Source: an uncultured Sphingomonadaceae bacterium (GTDB lineage: Bacteria; Pseudomonadota; Alphaproteobacteria; Sphingomonadales; Sphingomonadaceae). From it: DNA of 12,570 nucleotides. The notes beneath the pieces are model-generated. The model searched no databases. It was not told where the DNA came from and was given only the letters and a program-made list of their open reading frames with translations. Shown piece after piece: positions 1 through 6,866 of the stretch (its first letter is position 1; each line of letters begins with the position of its first letter). The DNA lies in assembly GCA_946479505.1 (NCBI GenBank), contig CAMLGC010000072.1, forward strand, positions 1-12,570, written 5' to 3'. The translations under genes and the position numbers were made by a program.

Positions 1-47
1 CCACCGGTGCGTTTCGTCGCAATCCCCGCCACCATGCTGCGCATCCC

Positions 48-62
48 TCCCCGTGCCGGGGA
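48..62 (+). promoter_or_regulatory. Small hairpin containing the amidase ribosome binding site
   Basis: TCCCCG (48-53) and CGGGGA (57-62) form a perfect 6-bp stem around a TGC loop. The right arm contains GGGGA, the only good Shine-Dalgarno-like match before the ATG at 70 (7-nt spacing). The RBS could therefore be partly masked in the mRNA. Short GC hairpins arise often by chance in this base composition, so a regulatory role is inference only. Confidence 0.35.
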
Positions 63-69
63 CGATCGC

Positions 70-1401
70 ATGACGACCCGCACCGCCCTCGCCACCGCCG
101 CCGCGATCCGCGCGGGCGACACCACCGCGCTCGCCGAGACCGAAGCCGCGATCGCCCGCATCGAGGCGCGCGACGGCGAGATCAACGCCGTCGTCGTCCG
201 CGATTTCGACCGCGGCCGCGCCGTCGCAAAAGCGCTCGACGAAGCAGGCCCCGGCTCTGACGAAAATGAGCGGCGCCCCTTCTTCGGCGTCCCCATGACC
301 GTGAAGGAAAGCTTCGACGTCGCCGGCCTCCCCACAAGCTGGGGCTTCGCCGAGCACGCCGATCACATCGCCCGGACCGATGCCGTCGCCGTCCGCCGCC
401 TCAAGGCCGCAGGCGCGGTGATCCTCGGCAAGACCAACATCCCCGTCGGGCTCGCCGACCACCAGGCGAACAACCCCAATTACGGCCGCACCCGCAACCC
501 GCACGATCCCGCCCGCGTCAGCGGCGGCTCGTCGGGCGGCGCGGCGGCGGCGCTCGCGGCGGGATACGTGCCGATCGAATTAGGCTCGGACATCGGCGGC
601 TCGATCCGCGTCCCCGCGGCATTCTGCGGCGTGTGGGGTCACAAGCCGAGCTTCACCGCGCTCGACCCCGACGGCCATTATTTTCCGCGCACCGACAACG
701 CCCGCGTCGCGCTGTCGGTAATCGGCCCGATGGCGCGCGACGTAAACGATCTCGCCGCCGAGCTCGACGTGCTCGCCGACATTCCCTTACCCAAACCTGC
801 GCCGCGCGCGCCCGGCGACTGGCGCATCCTGTTGCTCCCGGAGAACCCGATCACCAAGGTCGGGGCATCGGTGACCGATGCGCTCCATCGCGTCGGCGAC
901 GCCTTCGCCGTCATCGGCGCACGGGTCGATCGCACGAGCGATCTCCTTCCCGATCTGCCCGCGCAGTTCAGCCACTACATGCACATGCTCAACATCGCGA
1001 TGACGCGGGGCGCGCAGCAGGAAGGCCGCCCGCTGCCGACGCTCGCCGACTGGTTCATGCTCGGCGACGAGCAGGCCCGCGCGGCGCGATCCTGGGCACG
1101 GCTGTTCACCGACTATGACGCGGTCATTGCCCCCGTTTTCGGCACCACCGCCTTCGCGCATGATGATACGCCGATCACCGACCGCACGCTGACGGTCGAT
1201 GGCGCGCCGACGCCCTACGGCCTCCAGCTCGCCTGGTCCGGCCTCGCCACCTTCCCGATGCTTCCGGCGACGAGCGTCCCGGTAGGCACCGATGCGGATG
1301 GTCTTCCCATCGGCCTCCAGGTCATCGCCGCCGTCAACCAGGATTTCACCGCCATCGCGGTCGCCAAGGCCGCGCACGACTTGGTTTGGAACAACCAATG
1401 A
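70..1401 (+). CDS. Amidase-signature family hydrolase
   Basis: This 443-residue enzyme of the amidase signature (AS) family hydrolyses a carboxamide to acid and ammonia or amine. The Ser-cisSer-Lys triad is visible: Lys79 in VPMTVKESFDV, cis-Ser155 in the glycine/serine motif SGGSSGG (151-157), and nucleophile Ser178 in GSDIGGSIR. The following VPAAFCGVWGHKPS is also typical of the family. No signal peptide is seen, so it is probably cytoplasmic. I chose the ATG at 70 because GGGGA sits 7 nt upstream; in-frame starts at 7 (GTG) and 34 (ATG) would add a non-conserved tail. It overlaps the next gene by ATGA, implying coupled translation with the acyl-CoA dehydrogenases. Substrate cannot be read from sequence; AS enzymes range over aryl amides, fatty amides, nitrile-derived amides and cyclic-imide products. 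GatA is unlikely because no gatB or gatC is adjacent. Confidence 0.92.
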   Translation: MTTRTALATAAAIRAGDTTALAETEAAIARIEARDGEINAVVVRDFDRGRAVAKALDEAGPGSDENERRPFFGVPMTVKESFDVAGLPTSWGFAEHADHIARTDAVAVRRLKAAGAVILGKTNIPVGLADHQANNPNYGRTRNPHDPARVSGGSSGGAAAALAAGYVPIELGSDIGGSIRVPAAFCGVWGHKPSFTALDPDGHYFPRTDNARVALSVIGPMARDVNDLAAELDVLADIPLPKPAPRAPGDWRILLLPENPITKVGASVTDALHRVGDAFAVIGARVDRTSDLLPDLPAQFSHYMHMLNIAMTRGAQQEGRPLPTLADWFMLGDEQARAARSWARLFTDYDAVIAPVFGTTAFAHDDTPITDRTLTVDGAPTPYGLQLAWSGLATFPMLPATSVPVGTDADGLPIGLQVIAAVNQDFTAIAVAKAAHDLVWNNQ

Positions 1402-2552
1402 CCGACCTCGACCAATTCCGCGCTGAAACCCGCGCCTGGCTCGATGCCAACTGCCCGCCCGACATGCGCGAGCCCGTCCGCTCGGACAGGGACATCTGCT
1501 GGGGCGGCCGCGACCAATCCGCACTTACGCCCGCGCAAAAGCAATGGATGGACCGCATGGCGGAGCGCGGCTGGACCGTCCCCGACTGGCCCAAGGACTA
1601 TGGAGGCGGCGGCCTCTCCCCCGCCGAGACCAAAATCCTCCGTGAAGAGCTACGCCGCATCACCGCGCGCAACCCATTGAACAGCTTCGGCATCTCGATG
1701 CTCGGCCCCGCGCTCCTCGAATACGGCACCGAGGAGCAGAAACAGCGCTTCCTGCCCGAAATCGCCCGCGGCGACATCCGCTGGTGCCAGGGCTATTCCG
1801 AGCCCAATGCCGGCTCCGACCTCGCCAGCCTCGCTGCCTCGGCCGAGGACGCGGGCGACGCCTACATCGTCAACGGCCAGAAGGTCTGGACCAGTTATGC
1901 CGACAAGGCCGACTGGATCTTCTGCCTCGTCCGCACCTCGAAGGAGTCGAAACAGGGCGGCATCAGCTTCCTCCTCTTCGACATGGCGAGCCAGGGCGTC
2001 TCGACCAAACCGATCCTGCTCATCAGCGGCTATTCCCCCTTCTGCGAGACCTTCTTCGACAACGTGCGGGTGCCCAAGAGCCAGCGCATTCACGACGAGA
2101 GCAAGGGCTGGGACGTCGCCAAATACCTGCTCGGCCACGAGCGCGAGATGATCTCGGGCATGGGCCTTGGCCAGACCGGCATCGACCCGCTGATCGAAGC
2201 GGCGCGGCGCGGCGTCGATCCGATCCTCCGCGCCCAGATCGCGTTGTTCGAGGTGCGTTCTAACGCCTTCGCGGCGATGTCCGAACGTTTCATCGACGAA
2301 TTGAAGGCCGGCAAGGCGCACCCCGCGCAACCCAGCATGATGAAATATTACGGCACCGAGCTCAACAAGACACGCCACGAGCTGCTGATGGCCGCCGGCG
2401 GCTCGGACGCGCTCGAATGGGAAAGCGAGGCGTCGAACCACGGCGCGGCCGCCCGCGCGTGGCTGCGCACCAAGGCCAATTCGATCGAAGGCGGCACCAG
2501 CGAGATCCAGCTCAACATCGTGGCCAAGCGGATACTGGAGCTGCCCTCCTGA
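1398..2552 (+). CDS. Acyl-CoA dehydrogenase, large-subunit type
   Basis: This 384-residue FAD-dependent acyl-CoA dehydrogenase introduces the alpha,beta double bond in an acyl-CoA and passes electrons to ETF. Recognisable parts are the N-terminal helical domain with GWTVPDWPKDYGG (58-70), the FAD/substrate motif WCQGYSEPNAGSDLAS (129-144), NGQKVWTSYADKADWIFCLVRT (159-180) and the C-terminal IEGGTSEIQ (363-371). At the MCAD-type catalytic position the alignment I-E-G-G-T-S against I-Y-E-G-T-S puts Gly365, not Glu. The likely base is Glu248 in LLGHERE, the isovaleryl-CoA dehydrogenase position. Overall style resembles PimC or the FadE26/FadE28-type subunits that pair with a second dehydrogenase. 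The ATG at 1398 overlaps the amidase stop; an in-frame TTG at 1386 is less likely. Substrate is unknown. Confidence 0.93.
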   Translation: MTDLDQFRAETRAWLDANCPPDMREPVRSDRDICWGGRDQSALTPAQKQWMDRMAERGWTVPDWPKDYGGGGLSPAETKILREELRRITARNPLNSFGISMLGPALLEYGTEEQKQRFLPEIARGDIRWCQGYSEPNAGSDLASLAASAEDAGDAYIVNGQKVWTSYADKADWIFCLVRTSKESKQGGISFLLFDMASQGVSTKPILLISGYSPFCETFFDNVRVPKSQRIHDESKGWDVAKYLLGHEREMISGMGLGQTGIDPLIEAARRGVDPILRAQIALFEVRSNAFAAMSERFIDELKAGKAHPAQPSMMKYYGTELNKTRHELLMAAGGSDALEWESEASNHGAAARAWLRTKANSIEGGTSEIQLNIVAKRILELPS

Positions 2553-2560
2553 ATACAGAA

Positions 2561-2624
2561 CGTCACCCCAGCGAAAGCTGGGGTCTCTCAGATCAAGGCG
2601 ACCCCAGCTTCCGCTGGGGTGACG
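2561..2624. repeat. REP doublet (REPIN-like inverted repeat)
   Basis: Two 25-bp arms at 2561-2585 and 2600-2624 are reverse complements at 24 of 25 positions, separated by 14 bp. Each arm is itself a hairpin: CCCCAGC-GAAA-GCTGGGG on the left and CCCCAGC-TTCC-GCTGGGG on the right, with the foot CGTCA outermost. This is the architecture of REPIN elements, non-autonomous repeats mobilised by RAYT transposases. It fills most of the 81-bp gap between the two dehydrogenase genes, and its right arm abuts the Shine-Dalgarno GGAG (2624-2627) of the second. It may act as an mRNA stability or expression-ratio element inside the operon, which is inference. Confidence 0.85.
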
Positions 2625-2633
2625 GAGTAGGAA

Positions 2634-3761
2634 ATGCCCCTCACCCTCACCGACGAACAGACGATGCTCCGCGACACCGCCCGCGATTTCGTCGCCGAGC
2701 ACGCCCCCGTCTCCCACCTGCGCCACCTCCGCGACGCGAACGACGCCACCGGCTTCTCCCGTGCGCTATGGAAGCAGTTCGCCGAGATGGGCTTTACCGG
2801 CATCCTGATCGGCGAGGAGGCGGGCGGCCTCGGCCTCGGCCATGTCGAGGCGGGGATCGTCCTCGAGGAAATCGGCCGCAATCTCTCTCCCTCCCCCTTC
2901 CTCTCTACCGCCGTCGGCGCCGTCGAAGCCTTGAAGAACACCCCCCACGCCGACCGCTGGTTCCCCGGCATCCTCGCAGGCGAGGCGGTCGCCGCACTCG
3001 CGATCGACGAAGGCCGCAAGCACGACGCCGCCATCGCCATGAAGGCGGAACGCTCCGGCAACGGCTTCCGCCTCTCGGGCGAGAAGCAGTTCGTGATACA
3101 CGCCCACGCCGCCGACCTCCTCATCGTCGCCGCCCGTACCGCCGCCTCGGCCGAGGATGATGACGGCATCACCCTGTTCACGGTCGACAAGAATGCGTCA
3201 GGCCTCACCGCCACGCCCGAACGGCTCGCCGATTCGAGCCTCGCCTCGCATCTGGCCTTCGACGGCGTCGAGGTGGACGCTGACGCCGTGATCGGCGAGG
3301 TCGATGCCGGTCGCGCCATCCTCACCCGCATCCTCGCCGCTGGCCGCACCGGAGCATCGGCCGAATTGCTCGGCGTCGGCGGCGGCGCGATGGACATGAC
3401 CGTCGGCTACCTCAAGCAACGCAAACAGTTCGACGCAGCGATCGGCAGCTTCCAGGCACTCCAGCACCGCGCCGCGCATCTCTATGCCGAGCTCGAGGTC
3501 GCCCACGCCGCCGTCCTCAAGGCGCAGCAGCTCCTTGATTCTGCCGACTCCCGCGCTGACGACGCCGTCTCCGTCGCCAAGGCGATGACCGGCATGGCGA
3601 CCACGCTCGCCGTGCAGGAAGGTATCCAGATGCATGGCGGCATCGGCATGACCGACGACTATGACATCGGCTTCTACATGAAGCGCGCCCGCGTCCTCGC
3701 CGAGCTGTTCGGCGACACCAATTTCCACGCCGACGCGCTGGCTCGCTCGGCGGGCTATTGA
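2634..3761 (+). CDS. Acyl-CoA dehydrogenase, small-subunit type
   Basis: This 375-residue acyl-CoA dehydrogenase resembles small-subunit partners such as PimD. It opens with LTDEQTMLRDTARDFVAEH and GFSRALWKQFAEMGFTGILIGEEAGGLGLG (40-69). It then shows the middle beta-domain (GNGFRLSGEKQFVIHAHAADLLIVAART, 142-169), the FAD-contact region KQRKQFDAAIGSFQALQH (261-278), and the FAD motif QMHGGIGMT (332-340). After that motif it has DDYD rather than a catalytic Glu, and helix G lacks the HERE sequence of its neighbour. I infer it is the FAD-binding, non-catalytic partner of an alpha2beta2 enzyme with the preceding gene. The start has GGAG 6 nt upstream. It ends in tandem stops TGA TAG (3759-3764), 13 bp before the thioesterase gene. 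Confidence 0.92.
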   Translation: MPLTLTDEQTMLRDTARDFVAEHAPVSHLRHLRDANDATGFSRALWKQFAEMGFTGILIGEEAGGLGLGHVEAGIVLEEIGRNLSPSPFLSTAVGAVEALKNTPHADRWFPGILAGEAVAALAIDEGRKHDAAIAMKAERSGNGFRLSGEKQFVIHAHAADLLIVAARTAASAEDDDGITLFTVDKNASGLTATPERLADSSLASHLAFDGVEVDADAVIGEVDAGRAILTRILAAGRTGASAELLGVGGGAMDMTVGYLKQRKQFDAAIGSFQALQHRAAHLYAELEVAHAAVLKAQQLLDSADSRADDAVSVAKAMTGMATTLAVQEGIQMHGGIGMTDDYDIGFYMKRARVLAELFGDTNFHADALARSAGY

Positions 3762-3774
3762 TAGCAAACAGAAC

Positions 3775-4650
3775 ATGGACAACGCCCCGCCCGCCGAGCT
3801 CGCCCAGGGCCTCGTCGATCTCCTCACCGTCGAGGAGCTCGACACCGATCTCTACCGCGGCGCCCGCCAGCCCGGCGGCGTGGGCCGCGTCTTCGGCGGA
3901 CAGGTAATCGCGCAGGCGCTCCAGGCCGCGCAGCGCTCGACCGAGACGCCCAAGGCCGCGCACTCGCTCCACGCCTATTTCATGCGCCCGGGCAGCGAGG
4001 ATTATCCGATCATCTACCGCGTCGTCCGCGATTTCGAGGGGCGAAGCTTCGCCACGCGGCGCGTGATCGCACTCCAGCGGGGCCAGCCGATCCTCAACAT
4101 GGCCGCGAGCTTCCAGCGCCCGGAAGAAGGCCTCCACCATCAGGACGCGATGCCCGACGTCCCGCGCCCCGCCGAGCTCAAATCCGAATTCGAGCTGCGC
4201 CACGACATGGCCGACGACATCCCCGAGAAGTTCCGCCGGCACTTCCTCCGCTCGCGCCCGATCGAAATCCGCCCCGTCGCCCCCCACTCCTGGTTCCGCC
4301 CCCAAAAGCGCGAGCCGGCACAATATAGCTGGTTCCGCCTCGTCGCCCCGATCGGCGACAACGCCGCGATGCACCGCGCGATCCTGGCCTATGCGTCGGA
4401 TATGTCGCTGCTCGGCACCGCGATGCTGCCGCACGGCATCACCTGGATGACGCACAAGGTGCAGACCGCCAGCCTCGATCACGCGCTCTGGCTCCACGAG
4501 GATTTCCGCGCCGACCAATGGCTGCTCTACGCCTGCGACAGCCCCTGGGCCGGCCGCGCGCGCGGCTTCAACCGCGGCAAGATCTACACCGAGGACGGCC
4601 GCCTCGTCGCCAGCGCCGCGCAGGAAGGCCTGATCCGGATGCGCGAATGA
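3775..4650 (+). CDS. tesB: Acyl-CoA thioesterase II (TesB family)
   Basis: This 291-residue double-hotdog thioesterase hydrolyses acyl-CoA to free acid and CoA in the cytoplasm. Length and motifs fit E. coli TesB: LYRGARQPGGVGRVFGGQV (27-44) near the N-terminus, SLHAYFMRPGSEDYPIIY (64-81) in the first hotdog, and SLDHALWLHEDFRADQWLLY (233-252) plus VASAAQEGLIR (278-288) at the C-terminus. The catalytic Asp, Thr and Gln of E. coli TesB (recalled as D204, T228, Q278) map by identical spacing to Asp209, Ser233 and Gln283. Thr is therefore replaced by Ser, a conservative change. It follows the dehydrogenase pair by 13 bp and lacks a strong Shine-Dalgarno, suggesting reinitiation. The context suggests overflow control or product release in acyl-CoA catabolism. 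Confidence 0.93.
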   Translation: MDNAPPAELAQGLVDLLTVEELDTDLYRGARQPGGVGRVFGGQVIAQALQAAQRSTETPKAAHSLHAYFMRPGSEDYPIIYRVVRDFEGRSFATRRVIALQRGQPILNMAASFQRPEEGLHHQDAMPDVPRPAELKSEFELRHDMADDIPEKFRRHFLRSRPIEIRPVAPHSWFRPQKREPAQYSWFRLVAPIGDNAAMHRAILAYASDMSLLGTAMLPHGITWMTHKVQTASLDHALWLHEDFRADQWLLYACDSPWAGRARGFNRGKIYTEDGRLVASAAQEGLIRMRE

Positions 4651-4655
4651 CAAAT

Positions 4656-4680
4656 ATACTAGACATTTATTGTCGCGTAT
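4656..4680. promoter_or_regulatory. AT-rich 25-bp dyad, candidate operator/promoter of the regulator module
   Basis: The left arm ATAC-TA-GACA (4656-4665) and right arm TGTC-GC-GTAT (4671-4680) are symmetric at 8 of 10 positions around TTTAT. The dyad lies in the 64-bp gap after tesB, in a stretch of AT-rich bases unlike the rest of the window. TAGACA (4660-4665) matches a -35 box at 5 of 6 positions, and a weak TTTACA (4683-4688) lies 17 bp downstream, so a bound protein would cover the promoter. The XRE gene two positions downstream is the obvious candidate binder (autorepression). The symmetry is seen; the function is inferred. Confidence 0.45.
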
Positions 4681-4714
4681 GTTTTACACGACTCTCCATC
4701 TGGGGAGGGACCGC

Positions 4715-5188
4715 ATGTACGAATTCACGCATTCCGGTTTTTGGTTTCGCTGGGAAAGCCTCGACAAGACCGGACGACGTCTTCTGGTGGCGAGCTGCGG
4801 GGCGTCCGCCGTCGCGGTGCTTCCGCTGGCGCAGTGGTTGGGGGAGATCGGCTATCGGATCGGTTATCGCCTCGGTAGCGGAGGCTTGAGCCCTGCTGGA
4901 GCCGCGCCCGAAATGGCGGAATGGGCGATATGGTGGCTGATCGGGTTCGGCGCGCTCTCGGCGGTGATCTGGTGGCGCTTCAGCCTCCGCCAGGACGAGA
5001 TGTTCAACCGCGTGCAGAACTGGGCGCTCGCGATGTCGGGGGCGGTGACGGCGCTGTGTCTCGTCGTTTGGTCGTTGCTCGCGCTCGTCGGACGCCTTCC
5101 ACCCGTCACCGCCTTGCCAACCGTGATCCTGTATATCGGCTCGTTGTTGGCGTTCTGGTACGTGGCGTATCGCCGATGGGCAGCATAA
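4715..5188 (+). CDS. Four-helix integral membrane protein paired with an HTH regulator
   Basis: This 157-residue protein has four predicted membrane segments at about 23-42, 70-88, 103-126 and 132-151. The middle cytoplasm-facing stretch LRQDEMFNRVQNWALAMSGAV (91-111) recalls the DE-x-x-R/N-x-I-x-x-x-A motif of small membrane proteins encoded beside compact XRE regulators in Gram-positives and proteobacteria (DUF2178/DUF2975-like). I cannot place it firmly in either family. I chose the ATG at 4715 because GGGGAGGGA lies 4 nt upstream (4702-4710); upstream in-frame starts at 4670 (TTG) and 4679 (ATG) overlap the dyad and lack an RBS. Its 3' end overlaps the XRE gene by 13 bp. Codon use is less biased to C-ending codons than in the tesB operon. 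A role as membrane-bound partner or sensor of the regulator is inference. Confidence 0.8.
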   Translation: MYEFTHSGFWFRWESLDKTGRRLLVASCGASAVAVLPLAQWLGEIGYRIGYRLGSGGLSPAGAAPEMAEWAIWWLIGFGALSAVIWWRFSLRQDEMFNRVQNWALAMSGAVTALCLVVWSLLALVGRLPPVTALPTVILYIGSLLAFWYVAYRRWAA

Positions 5189-5442
5189 CGACGACGCTGG
5201 CGCAGCTCCGCGCCGACTATCGGCTGACGCAGGCCGATCTCGCGGAACTGGCCGCCGTCTCACGCCAGACGATCAACTCGATCGAGACCGGCCGGTTCGA
5301 GCCGAGCCTCAGCCTCGCGCTGCGGCTCGCGCGGTTGTTCGACCGGCCAGTGGATTCGCTGTTCGCGCTCGACGAGACCGAGGAGGAGCGTGCCGCCGCA
5401 CCCGTACTCGCTCCGCCGGGCCCGAGATTCGCCACCTCGTGA
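5176..5442 (+). CDS. XRE-family HTH transcriptional regulator, compact type
   Basis: This 88-residue DNA-binding protein consists of one Cro/CI-type helix-turn-helix at about residues 8-62. The recognisable core is LRADYRLTQADLAELAAVSR followed by QTINSIETGRFEPSLSLALRLARLFDRPVDSLF. This matches the YozG-like class of short XRE regulators usually encoded with a membrane protein. The acidic and proline-rich tail (about 64-88) is not part of the domain. The ATG at 5176 lies within the end of the membrane-protein gene, and the stop at 5442 overlaps the GTG start of the mannosidase gene (GTGA), so all three are probably translated in a coupled way. It likely represses its own operon through the dyad at 4656-4680, which is inference. 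Confidence 0.9.
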   Translation: MGSITTTLAQLRADYRLTQADLAELAAVSRQTINSIETGRFEPSLSLALRLARLFDRPVDSLFALDETEEERAAAPVLAPPGPRFATS

Positions 5443-6860
5443 TCGACCGCCGCGCTCTTCTCGCTGCCGCCGCGCTGCCGCTCGCCGGACGCACCGCGGC
5501 GCAAAAGACCATACCCATCGATCATGGCCGCCCCACGCCTGCCGATCGCCGCTTCACCAGCCCTGCGATCGAGATCGCGATCGCGCGCGTGCAGCAGCAC
5601 GTCTCGGGCACGCCCGCTGGCCGCAAGCTCGGGCGGATGTTCGCCAATTGCTTTCCCAACACGCTCGATACCACGGTCGATTTCACGCCGGGCGCACATC
5701 CCGACACGTTCGTCATCACGGGCGATATCGACGCGATGTGGCTGCGCGATTCGACCGCGCAGGTCTGGCCCTATCTCGGTTTCATGGGCGAGGATCCGCG
5801 GTTGCGGCAACTCGTCGCGGGTGTCGTCAACCGACAGACCCTGTGCGTGCTGCGCGATCCCTATGCCAACGCCTTCTACAAGGACGAGACGCGCGTCTCC
5901 GAATGGAAGACCGACGACACCGACATGAAGCCCGGCGTCCACGAGCGCAAATGGGAGATCGATTCGCTCTGCAACGCGATCCGCCTTGCGCACGGCTATT
6001 GGCGCGCGAGCGACGACACCTCACCCTTCGACGACCGCTGGACCGAGGCCTCGCGCCGCATCCTCCGCACCTTCCGCGAGCAGCAGCGAAAAGATGACCG
6101 TGGCCCCTATCGTTTCCAGCGCACCACCGCCTGGAGCAACGACGAGGCAGCGGGCAACGGCTGGGGCAATCCGATGCGTCCCGTGGGGCTGATCGTCTCG
6201 ATGTTTCGCCCGTCGGACGATGCGACGATCTTCCCCTTCCTGGTGCCGTCGAACATGTTCGCGGTCGTCTCGCTACGCCAGCTCGCGGCTATGCATGCGG
6301 CGATCACCCGCGACGCCGCGATCGTCGACGAAGCACGCGCACTCGCGGACGAGGTCGAAGCCGCGCTGCACGCGCATGGCACCGCCGAACACCCCATACG
6401 CGGCCGCATCTGGGCGTTCGAGGTGGATGGCTACGGCAACGCGCTCTTCATCGACGACGCCAACGTCCCCAACCTCGTCTCGCTGCCCTATATCGGCTGG
6501 TGTCGGGCGGACGATCCGCTCTATCGCCGCACCCGCGGTTTTGCGCTGAGCGAATCCAATCCGTGGTTCCATCGCGGCGACGCCGCCCAGGGGATCGGCA
6601 GCCCGCATACGCCGGGCAACCGCATCTGGCCGATCGCGCTCGTCATGCGTGCGCTCACCAGCGACGATGATGCCGAGATCGTCGCCCAGCTCCGCATGCT
6701 CATCGCGACCGACGCGGGCACCGGCTTCATGCACGAAGCTTTCGACGCCGACGATCCGACGCGGTTCAGCCGAACATGGTTCGCCTGGGCGAACACGCTT
6801 TTCGGCGAGCTCGTGCTCGACCTTTTCGCACGCAAGCCCGATCTGCTGCGGCGCCTCTGA
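5439..6860 (+). CDS. GH125 exo-alpha-1,6-mannosidase, probably Tat-exported
   Basis: This 473-residue glycoside hydrolase family 125 enzyme is an inverting, metal-independent exo-alpha-1,6-mannosidase acting on N-glycan or mannan ends. Family motifs are GDIDAMWLRDSTAQVWPYL (95-113), KWEIDSLCNAIRLA (171-184), FRPSDDATIFPFLVPSNMFA (256-275), GYGNALFIDDANVPNLVSLPYIGW (331-354) and MHEAFDADDP with FSRTWFAWANTLFGEL (431-458). The Asp220 and Glu393 pair recalled for the Clostridium perfringens enzyme matches Asp260 and Glu433 by identical spacing of 173. The N-terminus has twin arginines (4-5), a hydrophobic ALLAAAALPLAG and a possible cleavage after TAA (residue 21), which suggests periplasmic export by Tat. 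The GTG start overlaps the XRE stop, and no good Shine-Dalgarno is seen, so coupling is likely. It converges on the GH130 gene with a 6-bp gap. Confidence 0.93.
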   Translation: MIDRRALLAAAALPLAGRTAAQKTIPIDHGRPTPADRRFTSPAIEIAIARVQQHVSGTPAGRKLGRMFANCFPNTLDTTVDFTPGAHPDTFVITGDIDAMWLRDSTAQVWPYLGFMGEDPRLRQLVAGVVNRQTLCVLRDPYANAFYKDETRVSEWKTDDTDMKPGVHERKWEIDSLCNAIRLAHGYWRASDDTSPFDDRWTEASRRILRTFREQQRKDDRGPYRFQRTTAWSNDEAAGNGWGNPMRPVGLIVSMFRPSDDATIFPFLVPSNMFAVVSLRQLAAMHAAITRDAAIVDEARALADEVEAALHAHGTAEHPIRGRIWAFEVDGYGNALFIDDANVPNLVSLPYIGWCRADDPLYRRTRGFALSESNPWFHRGDAAQGIGSPHTPGNRIWPIALVMRALTSDDDAEIVAQLRMLIATDAGTGFMHEAFDADDPTRFSRTWFAWANTLFGELVLDLFARKPDLLRRL

Positions 6861-6866
6861 GCTCAG
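6857..6866. repeat. 10-bp perfect palindrome at the convergent gene junction
   Basis: CTGAGCTCAG spans the GH125 stop codon and the entire 6-bp gap up to the GH130 stop. No T-tract follows on either strand, so it is not a convincing intrinsic terminator. Any terminator for either gene must lie within the opposing coding sequence or be Rho-dependent. Confidence 0.3.

Noticed and set aside
2553..2633. Intrinsic terminator between the two dehydrogenase genes
   Set aside because: The hairpins are strong but no U-tract follows, and both flanking genes appear to belong to one operon. A REP doublet explains the structure better.
1650..2726. 358-residue minus-strand frame
   Set aside because: Antisense of the first dehydrogenase and it runs through the REP doublet, which real genes would be unlikely to carry.
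3517..4653. 378-residue minus-strand frame
   Set aside because: Antisense of tesB and the end of the dehydrogenase; no recognisable domain.
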